Below, piece after piece: positions 1 to 5,309 of a stretch of 5,309 nucleotides of DNA. The DNA lies in contig JAENWH010000158.1 of the NCBI GenBank assembly GCA_016650135.1, positions 1 through 5,309 of the forward strand, in the 5' to 3' direction. The notes below the pieces were generated by a model that searched no databases, was not told the origin of the DNA, and saw only the letters and a program-made list of their open reading frames with translations. Numbering within the stretch: position 1 is the stretch's first letter; every line of letters begins with the position of its first letter. This DNA comes from Peptostreptococcaceae bacterium (GTDB taxonomy: Bacteria; Bacillota_A; Clostridia; Peptostreptococcales; Anaerovoracaceae). The translations under genes and the position numbers were made by a program.

Positions 1-470
1 ATCCAGGAATAATCGCTGAGACTCTTGTGAATTTTCTTGGAGTGGAGCATAGAATGGAGTTCTGTGGTGAAATAGAGGGTGTCCGATATGTAAACGACTC
101 GAAAGGGACGAACCCGGATGCATCCATTAAAGCGATAGAAGCTACCGACGGTAGCATTATTCTGATTGCAGGCGGCTATGATAAAGGTTCAACATTTGAA
201 GAATTCATTGGCGCATTCAACGGAAAAGTTAAAACATTGGTGTTACTCGGGAAAACTGCGATAAAGATAAAAAAAACTGCTGAAAAAATGGGATTTACAA
301 ATATTATTATGTCAAAGGATATGGAGGAATGCGTACGAGAGGCAGTCAAGGTTTCCACGCCTGGAGATACTGTTCTTTTATCACCCGCCTGTGCCAGTTG
401 GGACATGTACGATTGTTTTGAACAAAGAGGTGAACATTTTAAGCGTTGTGTCAGCGGACTGGAGCAATAA
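1..470 (+). CDS. murD: UDP-N-acetylmuramoyl-L-alanine--D-glutamate ligase (MurD), C-terminal part, 5' end outside window
   Basis: MurD is the cytoplasmic ATP-dependent ligase that adds D-glutamate to UDP-MurNAc-L-Ala in peptidoglycan precursor synthesis. The reading frame is open to the left edge (first complete codon at position 3, starting PGIIAETLVNFLGVEHRMEF) and ends at TAA 468-470. This leaves 155 residues, about the last third of a ~450-residue enzyme. They cover the junction with the central domain and the whole Rossmann-like C-terminal domain that binds D-Glu. Fragment landmarks are NDSKGTN (31-37), LIAGGYDKG (54-62) and LSPACASWD followed by FEQRG (126-143). By family alignment, K34, S132 and F139 correspond to E. 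coli K348, S415 and F422, which contact D-Glu. The GTG at position 27 is an internal valine codon and not the start, because homology continues upstream of it. The ATP-binding central domain and the carbamylated lysine lie outside the window. Followed 23 nt later by ftsW. Confidence 0.96.
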   Translation, partial: PGIIAETLVNFLGVEHRMEFCGEIEGVRYVNDSKGTNPDASIKAIEATDGSIILIAGGYDKGSTFEEFIGAFNGKVKTLVLLGKTAIKIKKTAEKMGFTNIIMSKDMEECVREAVKVSTPGDTVLLSPACASWDMYDCFEQRGEHFKRCVSGLEQ

Positions 471-483
471 AGTAATAAATCCT

Positions 484-490
484 GAGGGGA
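484..490 (+). promoter_or_regulatory. Ribosome binding site of ftsW
   Basis: GAGGGGA lies 3 nt upstream of ATG 494 and pairs well with the 16S anti-Shine-Dalgarno sequence. It supports the ATG at 494 as the ftsW start. It sits in the only spacer between murD and ftsW (471-493), which is too short for a terminator. Confidence 0.7.
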
Positions 491-493
491 AAG

Positions 494-1669
494 ATGGAAA
501 AAAAACAAACAAGCAAAAAGCAAATAATAAAACGGAAGAAAGTGCGGAAAAAGAAGGAAGCGGATTTTACCATTATTGTTTTAACGCTGGCTCTCGTTAT
601 ATTTGGAATAATAATGGTGTTTAGCGCCAGTTATTATAATTCAATCAATGAGTACGGAACCCCTTACCACTATCTGATCAGAGAAATATTCTGGGCTGGG
701 CTGGGAACTGTTCTGATGCTTGTACTCAGCAGAATAGACTACAGATATTATAAGGTGATCGCCTGGCCGGGAATTATAATAAGCGCTGTTTTACTTGCAC
801 TTCTTTTTACGCCGCTTGGGATTACGAGAAATTATGCGACCAGATGGCTTGGGATTGGTGGATTTACACTGATGCCAGCCGAGATTGCCAAAATCGCAAT
901 TATTATTTTTGTTGCTTACTATTTCAGCAGCAGACCGAAAAACATAAATAAAATGTCGACAAGTTTAGTCCCCATGTTTGGGATTACAATACTCTTTGGC
1001 GGCCTGATTATGCTCCAGCCGAATATGTCTACAGCAATGATAATTTTCGGAATCACCATGTCAATGATGCTTTTTGCAGGAGCGAAATGGCGGTATTTTA
1101 TTGGCACGATAGTTGCCGGCGGTGTCGGTGCCTTTATCTTAATATTTTCCGATCCTGATGGTTACAGACTCAAACGGTTTACCAGTTTTATCGATCCTTT
1201 TGCGGATCCTTTAGGTACGGGTTATCAGGTGATGCAGTCCTTGTTTGCCATGGGCTCAGGACGAGTATTCGGAGTTGGAATTGGAAAAAGCATTCAAAAG
1301 AATCTGCACCTTCCTGAAGCGCAGAATGATTTTATTCTGGCAGTCATAGCGGAGGAACTTGGATTTATCGGGGTGATAATTCTTCTCATCTGTTATCTTG
1401 TTTTAATCTGGAAAGGATATGAAATTGCAATAAATGCAAAGGATCCTTTCGGTACTTTAGTAGCGGCAGGTATTACGACCATGCTGGCACTTCAGGTAAT
1501 TCTGAACGTTTTAGTGGTTACCTCTTCTATGCCTCCTACAGGGGTTACGTTGCCATTCATCAGTTACGGAGGGAATGCTTTGATCTTGTTCATGTGTTCC
1601 ATGGGGATACTGCTCAACATTTCAAAGAATACAAATAAACAGGTAAATGGAAGTGAGGTTCTAAAGTGA
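494..1669 (+). CDS. ftsW: FtsW/SpoVE-family lipid II polymerase (SEDS peptidoglycan glycosyltransferase)
   Basis: A 391-residue SEDS protein. The family polymerises lipid II into glycan strands on the outer membrane face, together with a class B PBP, at the division septum (FtsW) or during spore cortex synthesis (SpoVE). A very basic cytoplasmic tail (residues 1-22, 12 Lys/Arg) precedes about ten hydrophobic segments, beginning at about 25-46. Signature regions are MPAEIAK (127-133), QPNMST (175-180), LPEAQNDF (273-280), AEELGFIG (286-293) and MPPTGVTLPFISYGG (346-360). D279 in LPEAQND matches the essential Asp of SEDS polymerases (E. coli FtsW D297, RodA D262). The MPAE motif (usually QPSE) and N177 (often Asp) deviate from common forms. 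The start is set by GAGGGGA upstream. The stop overlaps the murG start. Position between murD and murG matches B. subtilis spoVE, and many clostridial genomes name this gene spoVE. Sequence alone does not separate a vegetative from a sporulation role; RodA is less likely given the context. Confidence 0.94.
   Translation: MEKKQTSKKQIIKRKKVRKKKEADFTIIVLTLALVIFGIIMVFSASYYNSINEYGTPYHYLIREIFWAGLGTVLMLVLSRIDYRYYKVIAWPGIIISAVLLALLFTPLGITRNYATRWLGIGGFTLMPAEIAKIAIIIFVAYYFSSRPKNINKMSTSLVPMFGITILFGGLIMLQPNMSTAMIIFGITMSMMLFAGAKWRYFIGTIVAGGVGAFILIFSDPDGYRLKRFTSFIDPFADPLGTGYQVMQSLFAMGSGRVFGVGIGKSIQKNLHLPEAQNDFILAVIAEELGFIGVIILLICYLVLIWKGYEIAINAKDPFGTLVAAGITTMLALQVILNVLVVTSSMPPTGVTLPFISYGGNALILFMCSMGILLNISKNTNKQVNGSEVLK
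1649..1669 (+). promoter_or_regulatory. murG translation start region: Shine-Dalgarno inside ftsW and GTGA stop/start overlap
   Basis: GGAAGTGAGG (1649-1658) lies in the last codons of ftsW, 7 nt before the murG GTG at 1666. The ftsW stop TGA (1667-1669) overlaps that start as GTGA. This arrangement is typical of translational coupling, in which ribosomes ending ftsW can restart on murG. The coupling itself is inferred. Confidence 0.65.
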
Positions 1670-2766
1670 AAGTTTTAATGACAGGCGGCGGTACAGGGGG
1701 GCATATATATCCTGCGATTGCCATTGCTGACAGAATAAAAAAAGAACATAAAGATGCGGAAATTCTTTTTGTCGGGACAGAAAGAGGACTGGAAAAATCT
1801 ATTGTACCGAAGAGTGGATATAATATAAAATTTATTAGGGTCAGAGGATTCAACAGAAAAAATGTCTTTAAAAATATAAAAGTATTGCTGGAATTGCCAA
1901 AAGCATTTAAAGATGCAAAGAATATTATAAAAGCGTTCAACCCAGATATTGTTATTGGCACAGGGGGTTACGTTTGTGGTCCAGTAGTCAGAATTGCACA
2001 TAAACTGGGTGTTAAAACCTATATTCATGAACAGAACGCTTTACCGGGGCTTACAAATAAGCTGCTTGAAAAGTATGTGGATAAGATTTTCATTGGCTTT
2101 AAGGAAGCAGAGAAAAACTTTAGGCACAAAGAAAAAATCGTTTTATCCGGCAATCCCGTCAGAAGTGAATTTGAACACCTGGACAAGTCGGAATGCAGGA
2201 AAAAGCTGGGAATACCAGACAAGGATTTTGCCATTTTGGCATTTGGGGGCAGCGGCGGTGCAGGAACACTGAATAAAGAGATATTAAATGTAATAAAAAC
2301 ACTGAATGAACACCCTGAGGTATCTATCTTTTTTGGTACGGGTGGGGTATACTATGAAAGGGTAATTAGTGAACTGAAGGCACAGGGAATCAGGCTTTCG
2401 AATAAAATAAAAGTTCTTGAATATATTGAAAATATACAGAATTATCTGGGCGCGTCAGACCTGGTGATCAGCAGGGCGGGGGCGCTTACAATTGCGGAAA
2501 TCACTATTTGCGGTAAAGCATCCATACTGATACCTTCTCCAAACGTGACTGGCAATCATCAATATTTCAATGCTAAGGCTATTTCTGAAACAGGAGGAGC
2601 CATTCTGATTCAGGAAAAAAATCTTGATGAAGACAGGGTGATGAAAGCAGTTGAAATGCTGATGGCAGACAGGTGCAGACTGGAAAAAATGGAAACAGCA
2701 AGTAAAAATTGTGCACATGAAACAGCGACTGAAATAATTTATAAAACTATAATGGGCGATTTATAA
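1666..2766 (+). CDS. murG: UDP-GlcNAc:lipid I N-acetylglucosaminyltransferase (MurG)
   Basis: MurG transfers GlcNAc from UDP-GlcNAc to lipid I, making lipid II at the cytoplasmic membrane face. The 366-residue length is normal for this two-domain GT-B enzyme of family GT28. The N-terminal acceptor domain carries the glycine loops GGGTGGH (7-13) and GTGGYVCGP (98-106), then HEQNALPG (121-128) and GNPVR (162-166). The C-terminal donor domain carries FGGSGGAGTLN (193-203), SRAGALTIAEI (269-279) and IPSPNVTGNHQYFNA (289-303). H13, N124, E278 and Q299 match E. coli H18, N128, E269 and Q288, so the active site appears intact. The middle glycine motif has Gly at 197 where GGSQGA usually has Gln. The GTG start at 1666 is chosen because it yields MKVLMTGGGTGG, the expected N-terminus, and has a Shine-Dalgarno 7 nt upstream. 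It overlaps ftsW by 4 nt and ends in tandem stops TAA-TAG (2764-2769). Confidence 0.97.
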   Translation: MKVLMTGGGTGGHIYPAIAIADRIKKEHKDAEILFVGTERGLEKSIVPKSGYNIKFIRVRGFNRKNVFKNIKVLLELPKAFKDAKNIIKAFNPDIVIGTGGYVCGPVVRIAHKLGVKTYIHEQNALPGLTNKLLEKYVDKIFIGFKEAEKNFRHKEKIVLSGNPVRSEFEHLDKSECRKKLGIPDKDFAILAFGGSGGAGTLNKEILNVIKTLNEHPEVSIFFGTGGVYYERVISELKAQGIRLSNKIKVLEYIENIQNYLGASDLVISRAGALTIAEITICGKASILIPSPNVTGNHQYFNAKAISETGGAILIQEKNLDEDRVMKAVEMLMADRCRLEKMETASKNCAHETATEIIYKTIMGDL

Positions 2767-2785
2767 TAGTTTTCATGGGGGAAAA

Positions 2786-3577
2786 ATGATTCGAAAAATT
2801 AAAAATCTGACCGAAGAGCAAAAGGGTCAGATGGATATAAAGAAACCAAGAAAAAGGAAAAAAAGAAAAAAGAAAAACTGGCTCCTTCGTATATTGATTG
2901 CCGTTATAATAGGTATTATTCTTTATTTTTCTCTTTCATCAACGTTGTTTGATGTCAATAAAATAGAAGTGAAAAACAATAATTATTATACGGCAGAACA
3001 AATCATTCAAATGTCAGGGGCTAAAATTGGAGTGAACCTGTTTGAAGCCGAAACGAGAAACATGAAGGAGAAGCTGTTAAAGGATTCATATATGAAAAAT
3101 GTTTCGGTAAAGAGAACTATTCCCAGCACGATTACCATTACCGTTGAGGAGAGAAAAGAAGCAACCGTTATCCCTTATGGAGAAAAATATATCATTCTAG
3201 ATGAGAATGGTTTGGTTTTAAGGCATTCAGATGTCGAACCAAAACTTACTCTTCTTTTGGGAATGACCATAAAGGAAATGACCCCAGGCAAGGCTTTGCT
3301 TGTAGAAGAAAATTCAGTCCTGACGGATACCCTGTTTATGCTTCAGTCAATGGAAAAAAATAATATGTATTTCAAAAAAATTGATATAACAAACATAATA
3401 ATAAAAGCGTATATTTACGACAATCTGATTTGTGAAGGAACACCGGAAAATATTCTTAAAAATATAGAAAATGGCAATTTGCAAACGGTATTGCAGGATT
3501 TATTTAATAAAGGCGTAGAGAGGGGCATTATAAAGGTCGGCAGTGATAATTACTGTTCCTTTAGCCCTATGGTTTAG
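2786..3577 (+). CDS. ftsQ: Cell division protein FtsQ/DivIB, POTRA domain
   Basis: A bitopic membrane protein of 263 residues, the same length as B. subtilis DivIB. The family scaffolds the divisome by binding FtsL and DivIC/FtsB outside the membrane. Layout: a cytoplasmic tail of about 31 residues ending in a strongly basic stretch (19-30, 11 of 12 Lys/Arg), one transmembrane helix at about 32-50, a POTRA domain at about 53-122 (starting LFDVNKIEVKNNNYYTAEQI, ending TIPSTITITVEER), then the FtsQ/DivIB beta region with a YIILDENGLVL segment (135-145). The last ~90 residues are poorly conserved and Asn/Ile-rich. The start is ATG 2786, preceded by a GGGGGA purine tract 3 nt away. The gene sits 19 nt after murG and 13 nt before the next gene, in the same place as divIB in Bacillus except that no murB precedes it. 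The identification rests on the POTRA features and on synteny. In Firmicutes the usual name is divIB. Confidence 0.92.
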   Translation: MIRKIKNLTEEQKGQMDIKKPRKRKKRKKKNWLLRILIAVIIGIILYFSLSSTLFDVNKIEVKNNNYYTAEQIIQMSGAKIGVNLFEAETRNMKEKLLKDSYMKNVSVKRTIPSTITITVEERKEATVIPYGEKYIILDENGLVLRHSDVEPKLTLLLGMTIKEMTPGKALLVEENSVLTDTLFMLQSMEKNNMYFKKIDITNIIIKAYIYDNLICEGTPENILKNIENGNLQTVLQDLFNKGVERGIIKVGSDNYCSFSPMV

Positions 3578-3581
3578 AAGT

Positions 3582-3588
3582 TTGAGGT
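3582..3588 (+). promoter_or_regulatory. Ribosome binding site of the first DUF881 gene, with short spacing to ATG
   Basis: TTGAGGT lies in the 13-nt spacer after ftsQ. The GAGG core ends at 3587, only 3 nt before ATG 3591, shorter than the usual 5-9 nt. A GTG at codon 3 (3597) would give 9 nt spacing, so the true start could be either codon. The protein would change by only two residues. Confidence 0.5.
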
Positions 3589-3590
3589 AA

Positions 3591-4331
3591 ATGAAAGTGA
3601 TTAAAAAAAATGGTTCAATAATAACGGTTGGCTTATTAGCCATATTCATAGGGTTGATTTTGTCTGTTCAAATCAGTACTAATGCAGGTTCTGATCAGGG
3701 AGGTTTAGTACCTTTGGGAAAATTGACCGGGTATGAAGCAGAACTTAGTAAGGTAAAAGAAGAAAAAGCAGTTGCCCTTCAACAACTGATTGACCTGGAG
3801 AAAAGGATTGCTGATATCGAAAGCAATAAAGCTGAGGAAGACACCCTTGTCAGTGGAATGGTAAGTGATTTAGAGAAATATAGAATGTTCTCAGGTGTCG
3901 TTGATGTTCAGGGACCTGGTGTTTTTATTACGATTAATGATCCTGTTGCAGATAAATATCAGGAGGACTACAGCATAATAACAAATAATTTCGACCTGCT
4001 TTTAGGCCTGGTAAATCGTTTAAAAGAAGCAGGAGCAGAGGCAATTTCCATCAATGAGCAAAGAATTTCCAATACCACTGAAATAAGCCTGGCTGGTTCA
4101 AATGTTAATATTAACGGCACCCCGACGGCACCTCCTTATTTTATAAAGGCGATTGGAAATCCGCAGACTCTGGATGGCGCAATAAATCTTAGAGGTGGTA
4201 TTATCTATATCATGAAAGCAAAATACAATCTTGTAGTAGATACGGAGATTAAAGATAAAATATTAATTGGAAGATACAATGATGTTATTAATTTTAAATA
4301 TGCCGAACCTATTCCTGAAGCTAAAAATTAG
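3591..4331 (+). CDS. DUF881 family protein, YlxW/YlxX-like, first of a tandem pair
   Basis: A 246-residue membrane-anchored protein of the DUF881 family, whose biochemical role is not established. A basic N-terminus (KVIKK) and one hydrophobic segment (about 9-29) suggest a signal anchor with the rest outside the membrane. A charged heptad-like stretch (about 45-97, rich in Glu, Lys, Leu) is a probable coiled coil. The DUF881 domain follows (about 98-238), with VQGPGVFITINDP (106-118), LKEAGAEAISINEQRIS (144-160) and PYFIKAIGNP (182-191). The domain aligns by eye with the product of the next gene. Position right after ftsQ and before sbp matches ylxW in B. subtilis, but assigning ylxW rather than ylxX by sequence is unsafe, so no symbol is given. 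Start is ATG 3591, with GTG 3597 as an alternative. It probably acts near the division machinery; that is inferred from conserved gene order only. Confidence 0.9.
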   Translation: MKVIKKNGSIITVGLLAIFIGLILSVQISTNAGSDQGGLVPLGKLTGYEAELSKVKEEKAVALQQLIDLEKRIADIESNKAEEDTLVSGMVSDLEKYRMFSGVVDVQGPGVFITINDPVADKYQEDYSIITNNFDLLLGLVNRLKEAGAEAISINEQRISNTTEISLAGSNVNINGTPTAPPYFIKAIGNPQTLDGAINLRGGIIYIMKAKYNLVVDTEIKDKILIGRYNDVINFKYAEPIPEAKN

Positions 4332-4333
4332 AC

Positions 4334-4338
4334 AGGTG
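4334..4338 (+). promoter_or_regulatory. Ribosome binding site deciding the start of the second DUF881 gene
   Basis: AGGTG pairs with the anti-Shine-Dalgarno sequence. The AGG core ends at 4336, 7 nt before ATG 4344. The in-frame GTG at 4338 overlaps this site and would have almost no spacing, so ATG 4344 is the better start. Confidence 0.6.
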
Positions 4339-4343
4339 TGACG

Positions 4344-5069
4344 ATGAAAAGAAGAAATATTCTTATTTTTCTATTATGCGTGCTACTGGGATTTGGAATT
4401 ATTATTCAGGGTAAAGCAACTCATGGACAGATGCTTTATGTTTCAGCAAAGGCAATAACAGATTATAAAACCACAATCAACAGCGAAAGAATAGAAATTG
4501 AGAAAACGAAAAATTTAATTGCAAAGAGAAAAAAAGAGCTGGCATTATATGAAGGTTTGAATACTGACAATACCGATCTACTGGTTTCCAATATTGAAAA
4601 AGAAAAGAACCTTTACGGGATGTACAGCGGTGCAATGGATTTGAAGGGGCCGGGGGTCATTATTACAATTGATGATGGGGTCAGACCTCTTTTTGAAGGA
4701 GAAAATATTAATAATATCCTGGTTCATGATGCGGATATTCTAATTGTCATCAATGATTTGAAAAAAAACGGAGCAGAGGCTATTAGCGTAAACGGTGAAA
4801 GGATGGTAGAAACTTCATCTGTTATTTGTTCTGGATACACGGTTGAGATTAACGGCGTGCGATATGCCCGTCCGTTTACGATACGGGCGATAGGAGATGG
4901 AAATAGAATCTCATCTTCATTGATTGGGTCTGAAGGATATGGGACATCATTAAAAAACTGGGGAGTGCTCTTCAAAATTGAACTGTCCGATGAAGTATTC
5001 ATTCCGGCTTATACACGTGAAAAAAACTATAAATATTCAGAAAAAGTGAAGGAGGTTGAGGCATTATGA
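4344..5069 (+). CDS. DUF881 family protein, YlxW/YlxX-like, second of a tandem pair
   Basis: A 241-residue DUF881 protein, a diverged paralogue of its upstream neighbour. A short basic start (MKRR) is followed by one hydrophobic helix (about 5-22), a Lys/Glu-rich probable coiled coil (about 38-90) and the DUF881 domain (about 92-232). Motifs shared with the upstream protein are LKGPGVIITIDDGV (100-113), LKKNGAEAISVNGERMV (139-155) and FTIRAIGDGN (178-187). Predicted topology is a single anchor with an extracytoplasmic domain. The start at ATG 4344 is preferred over the in-frame GTG 4338 because of the AGGTG spacing, which shortens the longest possible reading frame by two codons. The spacer from the previous stop is 12 nt, and the stop TGA (5067-5069) overlaps the sbp ATG. 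In Bacillus the matching gene is ylxX. Function is unknown; linkage to ftsQ and sbp suggests an envelope or division role (inference). Confidence 0.9.
   Translation: MKRRNILIFLLCVLLGFGIIIQGKATHGQMLYVSAKAITDYKTTINSERIEIEKTKNLIAKRKKELALYEGLNTDNTDLLVSNIEKEKNLYGMYSGAMDLKGPGVIITIDDGVRPLFEGENINNILVHDADILIVINDLKKNGAEAISVNGERMVETSSVICSGYTVEINGVRYARPFTIRAIGDGNRISSSLIGSEGYGTSLKNWGVLFKIELSDEVFIPAYTREKNYKYSEKVKEVEAL
5049..5068 (+). promoter_or_regulatory. Strong Shine-Dalgarno and ATGA overlap at the sbp start
   Basis: AAGGAGGT (5049-5056) is the best match to the anti-Shine-Dalgarno sequence in the window, with 10 nt from its last G to ATG 5066. A second GAGG (5058-5061) sits 4 nt from the ATG. Both lie within the 3' end of the second DUF881 gene, whose stop overlaps the start codon as ATGA. 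This suggests efficient and partly coupled initiation (inference). Confidence 0.65.
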
Positions 5070-5309
5070 TTATAGCAATGGTTCTTGGGCTGGGTGCGGG
5101 GTTTTTTATGGGTTTTTTCTTTAATATTTCTTACCCGACTGAATTTTCTTTTTACATTACAATGGGGCTGCTTGCAGCAATGGATTCTATCGTAGGGGCT
5201 GCCAAATCGCATCTGCAAGATAAATATAACGGGGCAATATTTATAACGGGGTTCCTTACAAATGCATTCCTTGCAGGACTTTTGACATTTGTAGGGGATA
5301 AGCTGGGGG
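5066..5309 (+). CDS. sbp: Small basic protein Sbp, DUF1290 family membrane protein, 3' end outside window
   Basis: The frame from ATG 5066 stays open to the right edge, giving the first 81 residues of a protein that in B. subtilis is about 120 residues long. It starts MIIAMVLGLGAGFFMGFFFN and shows three hydrophobic segments (about 2-20, 29-46 and 57-76). The DUF1290 pattern is visible: a Pro-Thr-Glu turn (24-26), GLLAAMDSIVGAAKSHL (34-50) in place of the usual AalDsifGGirA, and FITGFLTNAFLAGLL (59-73). Function is unknown. The family sits beside DUF881 genes and ahead of ftsA/ftsZ in Bacillus, so ftsA or ftsZ may follow here, but the window ends first. It overlaps the upstream stop by 4 nt. 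The basic cytoplasmic part that gave the protein its name is not in view. Confidence 0.88.
   Translation, partial: MIIAMVLGLGAGFFMGFFFNISYPTEFSFYITMGLLAAMDSIVGAAKSHLQDKYNGAIFITGFLTNAFLAGLLTFVGDKLG

Noticed and set aside
27..29. GTG as the start of the first gene
   Set aside because: The same frame continues upstream to the window edge with MurD-like residues, so the gene is truncated by the window and this codon is internal.
498..505. A8 tracts near gene starts (498-505 in ftsW, 3603-3610 in the first DUF881 gene), considered as slippage-based control
   Set aside because: Similar A8 runs occur in mid-gene (269-276, 4761-4768), so they reflect Lys/Asn codons in AT-rich DNA; nothing points to phase variation.
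176..523. Antisense open frame opposite murD (115 codons)
   Set aside because: It lies opposite a conserved MurD domain, has no credible ribosome binding site, and its product is Ser/Phe/Cys-rich shadow sequence without a family match that I recognise.
391..624. Plus-strand frame across the murD/ftsW junction (77 codons)
   Set aside because: It overlaps two clearly coding frames; its product has no domain character.
1204..1455. Near-repeat GGATCCTTT.GGTAC at 1204-1218 and 1441-1455
   Set aside because: Both copies encode similar Asp-Pro-Leu/Phe-Gly-Thr segments within ftsW; two short copies in coding sequence are best explained by chance.
1614..2028. Two antisense open frames opposite the start of murG
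   Set aside because: They are shadows of the strongly conserved MurG coding sequence on the other strand.
2775..2789. Mini-frame ATG-GGG-GAA-AAA-TGA overlapping the ftsQ start
   Set aside because: Four codons with no own ribosome binding site; likely chance from the purine-rich ftsQ Shine-Dalgarno.
5027..5218. Antisense frame opposite the sbp start (63 codons)
   Set aside because: It conflicts with the sbp frame, which has a DUF1290 pattern, a strong Shine-Dalgarno and an ATGA overlap.

Overview
The window is an interior slice of a division and cell wall (dcw) gene cluster from a low-GC Gram-positive bacterium. All genes lie on the plus strand and read in one direction. In order they are: the 3' end of murD, ftsW (possibly spoVE), murG, ftsQ/divIB, two tandem DUF881 genes (ylxW/ylxX-like), and the 5' part of sbp (DUF1290). 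This order closely matches the Bacillus subtilis run murD-spoVE-murG-murB-divIB-ylxW-ylxX-sbp-ftsA-ftsZ, except that murB is missing between murG and divIB. The order, the AT-rich Lys/Ile-rich coding style and the DUF881-sbp module point to Firmicutes. The missing murB and the protein style suggest Clostridia rather than Bacilli, but that is inference. I cannot name a genus.

Layout: positions 1-470 hold the MurD C-terminal domain, 494-1669 FtsW, 1666-2766 MurG, 2786-3577 FtsQ/DivIB, 3591-4331 and 4344-5069 the two DUF881 proteins, and 5066-5309 the start of Sbp, which runs off the window. Gaps are 12-23 nt or absent. The ftsW/murG pair overlaps by 4 nt (GTGA) and the second DUF881 gene overlaps sbp by 4 nt (ATGA). 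I see no intrinsic terminator, RNA gene, mobile element or CRISPR array, and no gene-free stretch over 300 bases. The simplest reading is one operon, with its promoter upstream of the window.

How the genes work together: MurD adds D-glutamate to the cytoplasmic UDP-MurNAc-L-Ala precursor. MurG makes lipid II at the inner membrane face. FtsW (or SpoVE) polymerises lipid II outside the membrane with a partner class B PBP. FtsQ/DivIB scaffolds the divisome. The DUF881 proteins and Sbp are membrane proteins of unknown function that are repeatedly linked to division genes. They are the least understood part of the window. The rest is a well-known conserved cluster, and I found no sign of an undescribed system such as a defence island or mobile element. 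The findings are modest: motif variants, gene-order differences and translation-signal details.
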